A stretch of 64,000 nucleotides of DNA from Thozetella sp. PMI_491 (lineage: Eukaryota > Ascomycota > Sordariomycetes > Chaetosphaeriales > Chaetosphaeriaceae): assembly GCA_021432635.1 (NCBI GenBank), contig MU270023.1, positions 62,001 to 126,000 on the forward strand, written 5' to 3'. Both the position numbers and the translations under genes were made by a program. A model generated the notes under the pieces. The model was not told the origin of the DNA. It was given only the letters and a program-made list of their open reading frames with translations, and did no database searches. Of the stretch, positions 56,342 to 64,000 are shown one piece after another. Position 1 is the first letter of the stretch. Each line of letters begins with the position of its first letter.

Positions 56342-58121
56342 ATTAGTCGTGAGCATCTCTAGATTGAAGATTAGTGGGTAGAAATACAACTTGCCGCCCT
56401 CCTATCGTCGCACTCCTGATTGAGATCGTGGTACGCTGTCCACCCAGTAGTTTGGGAGGGTGAAATAAGGGACGTGGCTTACCAGGTGCAGGGCCGCCGG
56501 CTGAATGAACGGTGCGACCCGACGACGTGCCTGGTCTTGCCTCCCACACTCGGGACTGGTGGGTAGCACCAGGACTCGGTGAGTCAAAGGGGCGCAGTTC
56601 AGCCCCAGGACCCTAAACCGTATCGGATGGCAGCCTGCTTCCCGGGACTGCCAGTGCCACTCAAAAAACAGCACCTGTCATATGATGAAGGAAGCGCCTA
56701 GGCGAACTCCCGAGTTTAACCCAGAGTCGAGCCCTCGTGGCCTAAGGGACTGACTGGCGCCAAGTGGATATATTGTGCACCATTCAATCCGGAGGCCGCC
56801 GCTGCCCTTTCTATCCACCCCATATAACAACTCCGGTCGCTACTCCGTCGATCTGGGCTGTCTGGGGGGTTTTCAAGCTTTCAGGAAGGCTTCCTTCCAT
56901 GCAAATACGTTGAACCGATGCGGCTCCTCCTCCAACGCCTACGTCTTCTGCGGGAGCAGCGGGCGTGGCAGCGCAAGTGCCAGCTCCAGGTCATTCCGTC
57001 GGCGGGTATTGACGAATGGTCGCTCTACGAATGCCTGGAAAACAAGTTTCAGCGCAAAGGTAGCTTCAAAATCGAGGTAAATACATTTCCCTGCGTCCGT
57101 GCTGCTAAGCGCAAATGGCTGACCGCTTCTTCTACAGGTGACCACCAACGCATATCATATATGGGTCCCCGAGCGACTACACGATGACGATATTAGGCGA
57201 TGCAGTATTTAACCGCTCGCTGGGCGGGCAGGTAGGGCAGGAGGCCTGGGGCCACGGGGCGGGGGATGAGCGGAAAAGGGAGCTTCCGGAAGAAGAAGAT
57301 GAGGCTCTGGCGGGAGATCCATAATGTGATAGACTTGCTAGACGAATACCACACCGATCACATCACGCAAAGCATTTCCCCAGCCTCGTGCTCCCCACCC
57401 AAATATGCCCTCGGAGTCCTCCAGCTCGTGTCAGTTCGCCTCTTCCGTGGCAATGCGACCTCCGCGTGCTCCATGGGCAATCTAACTGGGCACATGCGCC
57501 AATTGCGGGGGTCCGGCGCAGGAAAAGCGCGAGGCTCCGGCGTCAGCCTCAGAAGCCACCGATCCAGGTGTGGGCGCCAGGGGGGTCAGCGCACGCGCAG
57601 CGGCAGGGGGCCTGCATACGGCCCCTACGACCAGCGACTTGCCGCCCCCGGTTTGTGGCGGCTCGCTGCATATTAAGTCCCTGTCCGGTCGAGTGCGTGC
57701 TCTGTCCCCGCCCTTGAAGAATGGCGAACCAGGTACGTGCCGAAGACAACCTTTGGCCTCGGGGACAAGCCGATGCTAGCGCGCGATGGGCTTCTGCATC
57801 CACCGCCCTCGCTGGATGAGGAACGAATATTGGAGGTCAAGAAGATCGAAGAAACAGCCTGTACCTGCTGATCCCGTCAATGACGCCGAGACTAAGGTGA
57901 GAAGCCCACCCCGCCACCGTTACGCGGTCGATTCGCTCGGCAAGAGTCGCATCCTCGCAATGGGTCGTCATGCTAACATAGGTGCCTAGAAGTCAGGCTA
58001 CAAACCCGGGGGGGTTGCCAACGGAGCCAACCTCCGGCCAGACACTCAGGAGACTGATGATCGGGATGACTCGGATGCCGACAAGGTCGTTCGAGTGCAT
58101 GAAGTCCAGCATGTTGGGGCG
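56342..58121 (+). other. coding-like fragments upstream of the kinase, unresolved
   Basis: Several stretches have protein-like codon usage but in different frames: a start with RLLREQRAWQRKCQLQ at 56918-57077, spliced (GTAAAT donor, TCTACAG acceptor) to NAYHIWVPERLHDDD; LGDAVFNRSLGG to KRELPEEEDEAL at 57193-57317; EEWRTRYVPKTTFGLG to DEERILEVKKIEE at 57717-57860; and DAETK before a GTGAGA donor at 57896, which could splice to KSGYKPGGVANG from 57989 in frame with the kinase. They may be 5' exons of the kinase gene with misread bases or a neighbouring gene in decay. I could not join them into one frame. Confidence 0.4.
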
Positions 58122-60515
58122 ATGCCTCTGTCACCAGCTTTTCCTACAGAGGCTGCATCGGCACCACATACTGCCGTCAATGGTAATATCATTACCCAGG
58201 AGGGGGCCATGGAGATTGAGGGCGTGATCAAGCGGTATCGCAGAATGCAAGGTAGCCCCGAGGTCTTTGGCGCCTCCGCGAGTGGGGACAGGGACGACGG
58301 GACGACGCATCTGCTCACTCCCGGCTCCCTAAAATATGACAGCACTACACTTTCTGACATAACCGGCGCCACTCCTTACGTCGTCGTGGGCGATGCAGGC
58401 CAGAGTCTGCAAGTTGCCCATGCAGATCAACAGGTGATGGACGCCGGGAAACCGCATAGCGAAGCGGACGACGACAACATCGCTATTCAGCTGGACCTAG
58501 CGGAGGAGACACAGGCCGCACCAATCCCCATATATCAGGCAGTACGATCGCAGCTGTGGAATGCAAAGAAGCAGAGTTCTCACGGACCAGACAACTGGTT
58601 TATCCCGTCGGTCGAGACCAAGAACATTATGCGGCTCGAGCAGGTATCAAGCATGCTCCGCGAGTTCGGGTTTGACATAGACGACAAGGAGCGGTTAGCG
58701 CTTGCGCGTCGAATTTGCGATGCTCCTGAACCCGGTCGCAGTCAGAATGGAGAGACGCCAGGTCGCGAGAAGAAGTCATATCAGGTTGTCCTTGCCTTGT
58801 TGCTCATGTGCAAGCAGCACTGCCTCATCCGCGACTTTCTGGACCATGGAATCGACGACGGTTGCCTCCCTTTGCTTCAACAGCGCACAGGTACGGCCCA
58901 GTTCAGCTTGGAATCCCACAGAAATCCTGGACGAAAGCTGGCCATCTTCGATGGTTGGCCGGAAGACGCGCTAGACCACTTCTACCGCTACCAATGGCAG
59001 CTCATTCCTACCTTCTTCAGCAAGATGGACAGGAAAGAGAGAAAAGTGCCACATTACGAGCTCCGTCTTAATCACATCCTGCCATATGTACACAACCCCT
59101 CTAAGACCCGAAGCTTGGACGGCAGCGATGGAGAAGACAGGAGAGGCCACTTTGGCCAAGTTTCCGTCTACGATCTGCATCCAAGCCAACAGCTGCTCCA
59201 TCGCTACACCGTACGTACATTGTCCCGGTCCACGTGGGCTTCCCCGAGTTACCACATTCGCGATAGCGATGATAAGTATTGACAACTCCTTAGGTAGATG
59301 GCTTGAACGGCCTTATTGCGGTTAAGAAGCTGAATTCGAGAAATCCGCAAGACTTTTTTAACGAAAGCGACGTGCTTATGCGCCTTAGTACTACGCAGAA
59401 GCCGACGCCCCATCTTGCGCGCTTGCTCGCCACGTATCAACAACCATCCGGACCCGACATTGAATCCATGGAGTTCTTCCTCATGTTTGAGTGTGCCGAG
59501 TCCAACCTCGAGAGGTTTTGGAAGCGGACTCCAGCCTCTTTGGAAGAAGAGTTTCCTGCGCTCAAGGGCGGCTACATCGCAAGGTGGGTCGCTATGCAGT
59601 GCAAAGGACTAGCCGACGCGCTCGCGACGCTTCATAGTCTTCCCAAGAGCCAAGAGCAGTCCGATAATAACATCCCCACTCGGGGCCTGCACGGGGACAT
59701 CAAGCCGGCCAACATCCTCCGTTACATCAACTGGAAGGACCCCGCCAACCCAAAGCAGCCGCTGTCGGCGCCGCTCGGGGTGCTACAGCTGACCGACTTT
59801 GGGCTCAGCAGCATCCACCACACGGATACAGTAGCGGACGTCAAGATGAAGGTCGGCGCGTCGCCATACAAGCCCCCCGAAACCCATTTGGTCATGCCCA
59901 TTTCACAGTCTCTCGACATTTGGACGCTTGGTTGTCTGTACTTGGATTTCCTCACCTGGCTCGTCATGGGGCAGGAGGGCCAGGAAAAATTTGTAGACAA
60001 GCGCAGGAAACACCGAGGCTTGTCTAACGACTCCCATCCGTGTTTTTTCGAGGTCTTCGAGGACAAACAGGGATGGACGCACGTTTCAATCAGCAGAGCG
60101 GTGCTCAAGGTACGCATCCATCCCAGAGGAGTTGCGTCAGAAATGGACACGTGAACTAACATGAATATAGTGGGCGCAGCGACTCTCTAAATCGAAAAAC
60201 ACGTCGCAGTTCGTGTGCGACTTTGTCCGCTTTATCGTTAGCGAAATGTTGGTGATAGAAGACAAGATGAATCTGTCCGATCCCCCAGACCCAGGCCAGC
60301 CGGCACAGGCTAGCGAAGAGGCGCCGCCGTCTACGAGGATCGAGGCTGCCGGGCTAGCTACGATTCTCAAGGGCTTCATCCGGGACGATATGTCCTACTA
60401 CACGAGCGTGGCGAAACGTCCAGACTTGTCGACCTTTAATACGCCGGCCTGCGTGATCAAGATGAAGAAGACAATGCAACAGGCAACTATCGAAGCAGAA
60501 GAGCGTCATCGGTAA
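58122..60515 (+). CDS. protein kinase with long N-terminal region
   Basis: Exons 58122-59210, 59294-60109 and 60171-60515 give about 749 residues, though the start may lie further upstream. The N-terminal half contains a region typical of a fungal kinase family (FYRYQWQLIPTFFSK, then HYELRLNHILPYV) before the kinase domain. There, GHFGQV is the glycine-loop, LIAVKK carries the ATP lysine, HGDIKPANIL (near 496) is the catalytic loop with G for the usual R, LTDFGLS is the DFG motif and YKPPET the APE-like motif. All key residues are present, so it is probably an active serine/threonine kinase. Introns have GTACGT and GTACGC donors. Such kinases are numerous in moulds, often near NLR genes; the target is unknown. 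The end at 60515 overlaps a possible donor GTAAGG, so a further exon is possible. Confidence 0.8.
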
Positions 60516-61859
60516 GGCTTCCTACAAGAAGGGTGGCGGATTGTCTTGATCCCATCTTTTATTATTACTCTAGCTGACCGTATACATATACAGCAGGTTA
60601 AGGACCCATCTCCAACAAGTGGAGTCTCAATCATCCTCGCACCCCGACCTCCCCCATGCCTGGTCACGCCACGCGACAGAACGAACGGACAGCACGAGTT
60701 CTACATTATAGTCTATTCGGGGACAGAGCCTTGAGCTGCCTCAGCTCCTCCTATAATAACATGTTAGCCTCGACATCAGCGAGCCTGACTACCACCGTCC
60801 GAGGGACGATTATGTACAAGCAACGACTCACATCTGTAAATGGCCTGTTGAGCCAGACAATAAAGGTCTTGGTTTCTTGCTATAGAGAAACTTATTAGCC
60901 GTAGGCCTGCGGAAGTATATAGAGTTGAGAATAGGCCCCATACCTCCAATCGGAACTCGCCTTCACCGAAGATTCTATTTAGTTCTGTGCGAATCTCCCA
61001 CTCGTCGGTGTAGGACGTGTGTAGGGGAATGGCGTGCCAGCCGGCTTTGTTCTTTTTTATGGATCCCTTCTTGGAGCTCGAAGTCCCGTTTGAGACTGGT
61101 GGCCCAAGGGCAGCAGTGGGAGCTGGCGAGCCCAGCTGGGCGTTTGCGCCGTGTCCCTGCGCCGGCTGCGCTGCCGTTGACTGCGGGCTTGGGGCTGGTG
61201 GGCGGGTTGGTTTGGGTTGCTGGCTATTGACCTTGACTTTGTTCAGGGGGATCTACGAGCCGTGAGTAAATAAACAGCGCCACATAGCTAGAGGGCATCG
61301 GGGGGGACTGTACCGATTGCTGAGAAGATGGCGCCGGAGAAGCCTTTCCCCCGAACACCCCGGAAAAGCACCCGCAAAGAGACATCAACTGGAAGAACTA
61401 TAATAATCGCCTAGACAAACGGGTATCGGAACCGAGCATAAACTTTGGAGTGTCGCCCTATGAATAACTATATGATCTTCTCGCGTGGTGAGGTCACAGC
61501 TATAATCTTTTGGCGTGCGCTCAGAGGCAGCATAGGCCTCCTACTTTTTATACGGTCCGCCCGGTTCAGGTTGCATGCGGCTGAAAGTGCCCATTGTCAG
61601 TCCCGTGGCCTGCGGGGTGCCTTCCCATCGCCCCTGCTCCGCCACCCCGAGCAGCCTTTGCGCATTGCACACAGCTGAGCCCCTGCATATGTGTCGGCAA
61701 GGCTCTCCGGGAGTTCGCGGGTGCACGGTATTAAAGTTCCCAGCCTTGCCCTTCCCCCGCCGTCGCCCAATTTCCGTCGCTAATTGTAATTTGAGTGCGA
61801 ATTCGGTGATTCACGGAATTCACACATATCTAACTATTGCCCGTCTGCGGCAAACTGGG
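60516..61859. other. intergenic stretch of 1.3 kb
   Basis: No supported gene. Glycine-rich frames at 60925-61265 are open in two frames at once in GC-rich sequence and are considered chance. Confidence 0.5.
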
Positions 61860-63533
61860 ATGAATCACCTTTGGCGGCATTCGGATTTCTCCAACGATGA
61901 CTACTCCAAGTTCCGCTGCTTGGGGGCGGGGCCGTTCGATGCTGGGCACAGTCGCGGTGTGCATGTCGATGGCAACTCACTCGTAAGTAATGCACGTTGC
62001 ATTCGGGGGACCTCGCTAAGTCTGGTGTAGGGATCGAATAATTCCGTGAGAGAGTGCAACGTGAAGAACCTCTCCGAAATGCAAAATTGGTTCCGCAACG
62101 ATGTGAGTCTAGTGTGCGTGGGGTATATACAGATCCGTAGCTGAATGAATCCCAGGTATTTAGACTCTCCGGTCCGGAGGCCAGCGCCGCCATGCTGTGA
62201 GTCGCGAAGCCCTAGATTTTGTTTCCTTCATTGCAACGTTCTTACAAGCTCTCTCAAGATTCTGTACCCGGACTAAGCACGAGATTCCTTCTTTCCCGGA
62301 CGACCATTCCTCTAGCCTCAAGTACATTCCTTTTGAGGACGGAGTCTTCAGGGAGGTCGTATCAAAGTTGCGATTACACCGCGCGATAGCAGTGGTCTTG
62401 AAAAGTGGAGCGCCATCATGGACAAGGATTCCCTGCAAGATCGAAGGGCAGACAGCACGAGGTAAGCAAGAGAAGTTAATTCGTCTTCCCAGGGCCACGC
62501 AATGCTGTACTGAGGCACGGAACTGATGGCCAGTAGTGTATATCTTGAGGTCTCAAGGGTCGTTCTCTGGCCGAATGGCTCTGTCTATCACGTATTTCCC
62601 GGAAGCCCTCGCGCAACCACCCTTTCTACCGAGAGGTTCGAAGATGTTTGCGGTCTTCTTGGGATGCTCACCCGCAGAAGCCACGAAGATCGCCAAGGAA
62701 CTCAGAGAAAGCCCTGCGGCTGCGGTGTCCCCATTCACGCTTATCAAGATATTCCTTGAGATGGAGCGCCGTAACCGGTTGGACCAGGTGGACCAAGCCG
62801 TCAACGAGCTTGAGGCTGTGATACAGAACTTCAACGTGTCGGTTCAAGATACATGGGAGCTGTCGACCGCTGATAAGTCCGACCAGGATCCCAAGCAAAT
62901 GATTAAGCGGTATCTCCGGGTGTCGCACTTGAAGAACGGACTTGTGGCCTGGAAGACACAGATGGAGAGGATGGCCGAGTGGGCGGCAGAGTTCCGCAAG
63001 ATGCCCTCTACGCGCGCCGACATCGACCCAAGGGTGTACATTCGGCGGATTATAGACGACTACGATATTCGTATAAACGACTGCGAGACGGCCATGCAGG
63101 GCTCATCCCTAACATTTGAGATGGTGGGTTCTCCCATTTTAGGCATTGCTACTGGATTGCTGTGCCGGAAGTGGCTGACTGTCTCTAGGAAACTGCACAT
63201 CAGGCGAGACAGGACACCGATATTGCCATTCGCGATGGCAAGGCTATGAAAACAATGGCGCTTGTCACCACTTTCTTCCTCCCCGGAACCTTTTTCGCTG
63301 TCAGTGTTCTACCCTTTGGAATCGATACCTATCTTCTAACTACACCTTAGACACTCCTTGCTATTCCAGAGTTCGAGTCTCTCAAGGATATCGACACGAT
63401 ACCGCCCTGGTCTATCTACGTCATCATGTTTATCCCGTCCACGGGCCTGGTCATGCTTGTATATTACTTCTGGGTTCGGTGTGGGCAGAGAAAAACGGCA
63501 CCTGCTGTCATTTCTTTCCCCAAGAACTCTTAG
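61860..63533 (+). CDS. CorA-like membrane protein
   Basis: Seven exons (61860-61982, 62031-62102, 62156-62196, 62259-62461, 62534-63123, 63189-63299 and 63351-63533) join to 440 residues with consistent phases. The long soluble N-terminal part ends in helices (ARQDTDIAIRDGKAMKTMAL) followed by two membrane spans: VTTFFLPGTFFATLLAI and YVIMFIPSTGLVMLVYYFW. The FFLPGTFFAT stretch is the mark of fungal CorA-like proteins, relatives of magnesium/zinc channels that lack the GMN motif. Whether it carries ions is unknown; many such proteins may be receptors. All introns have GT-AG borders with family sequence on both sides. The fourth exon start is the least certain. Upstream ATG at 61860 is the first in frame. 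Confidence 0.78.
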
Positions 63534-64000
63534 GAGACACCATCTATTTGTATCTTCATGTAGCGCACACCCGAAACCGCCATACGAGTCTTGCCATATA
63601 AAGTGGTTGGCATACAGATATCACAGTTTCCCGAGACATACAGACGCAAGGCGATCAAGAGAAATTACGGCCAGCCCAGTATTTTAATACATAAAAATGC
63701 TAAAAGCTTCTCAAAATTCTTATCCGTAAGCATTTGAGACCTTTATTCCATGGCTTTCGCCGAGGAGGGCTTCCGAATATGGGGCGAAGTGTACCTGGCA
63801 GGTTGCCACGGAGTGGTGCAACATCCGCATATTATATAGTAGATTATTAGATTGTCACAGTGTCAAATGAACAAATACAAATTTGCTGTATTACTACAGT
63901 AACTGTGGTCCTCGCGAAGTTGGCCACTCCGAAGCGACTGCAATTTGTTGCTCTAGAAGCGATCATACCAAACAGCATGTTCGTGCCTGCTTCCATGCGT
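63534..64000. other. 3' flank of the CorA-like gene, AT-rich
   Basis: AT-rich end of the window with no recognised gene or repeat. Confidence 0.5.

Noticed and set aside
60925-61265. overlapping glycine-rich frames
   Set aside because: Two frames are open at once in GC-rich DNA, which argues for chance; no motif.
1-64000. CRISPR array, rRNA genes, LTR pairs or terminal inverted repeats of DNA transposons
   Set aside because: I looked for spaced direct repeats, rRNA core words and paired ends and found none; a self-alignment would be needed to exclude diverged pairs.

Overview
The window looks like nuclear DNA of a filamentous ascomycete (Pezizomycotina, perhaps a Sordariomycete). Genes lie on both strands without operons and carry short introns of about 45-130 bases with GTRAGT-like donors, CTAAC-like branch points and YAG acceptors. 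The families are typical of moulds: PTR2 transporter, 2EXR protein, fungal NLR, Zn2Cys6 regulator, secreted carbohydrate-active enzymes and CorA-like protein. Base composition is near half GC in genes. Several AT-rich intergenic stretches hold decayed coding relics.

Layout: a PTR2 peptide transporter (377-2743, -); a rhamnogalacturonan lyase (5947-7890, +); a 2EXR protein (8090-8932, -); a secreted sugar-dehydrogenase-like beta-propeller (9964-11085, -); a secreted protein with two Kex2-type sites (13571-14132, +); a DUF4185/GH43-like propeller (16837-17947, +); an NLR with lipase-like, NB-ARC and TPR parts whose repeat array is cut by a stop (18884-22260, -); a decayed ABC transporter (23041-25033, +); an acyltransferase-3 membrane protein (25115-26939, -); a small subunit-like protein of serine palmitoyltransferase (27727-28197, -); a C2H2 plus Zn2Cys6 regulator (30132-32793, -) divergent from a ToxD/LovC-like reductase (33617-34699, +); and a TAP-like peptidase (35182-37445, -).

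The second half holds a secreted lysine-rich repeat protein interrupted by an assembly gap (40141-41421, +), a small eight-cysteine secreted protein (42095-42427, -), a GH43 arabinofuranosidase-like enzyme (44185-45247, +), a small secreted protein (46440-46982, +), a secreted metallo-beta-lactamase-fold protein (47289-48317, -), a damaged-looking tRNA-Ser (49720-49801), a small secreted metallopeptidase (50800-51481, +), a serine beta-lactamase-like hydrolase (51795-53573, -), a chlorophyllase-like hydrolase (55358-56341, +), a protein kinase (58122-60515, +) and a CorA-like membrane protein (61860-63533, +).

Together the secreted enzymes point to a life on plant material, with pectin side-chain attack (rhamnogalacturonan lyase, GH43) and oligopeptide uptake. 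The stretch from 23 to 37 kb (transporter relic, acyltransferase, regulator, trans-acting-type reductase) resembles the accessory part of a secondary-metabolite cluster with no core synthase in view. Exon borders were placed by eye from splice signals and reading-frame continuity, so each gene model is an inference even where the family is clear.
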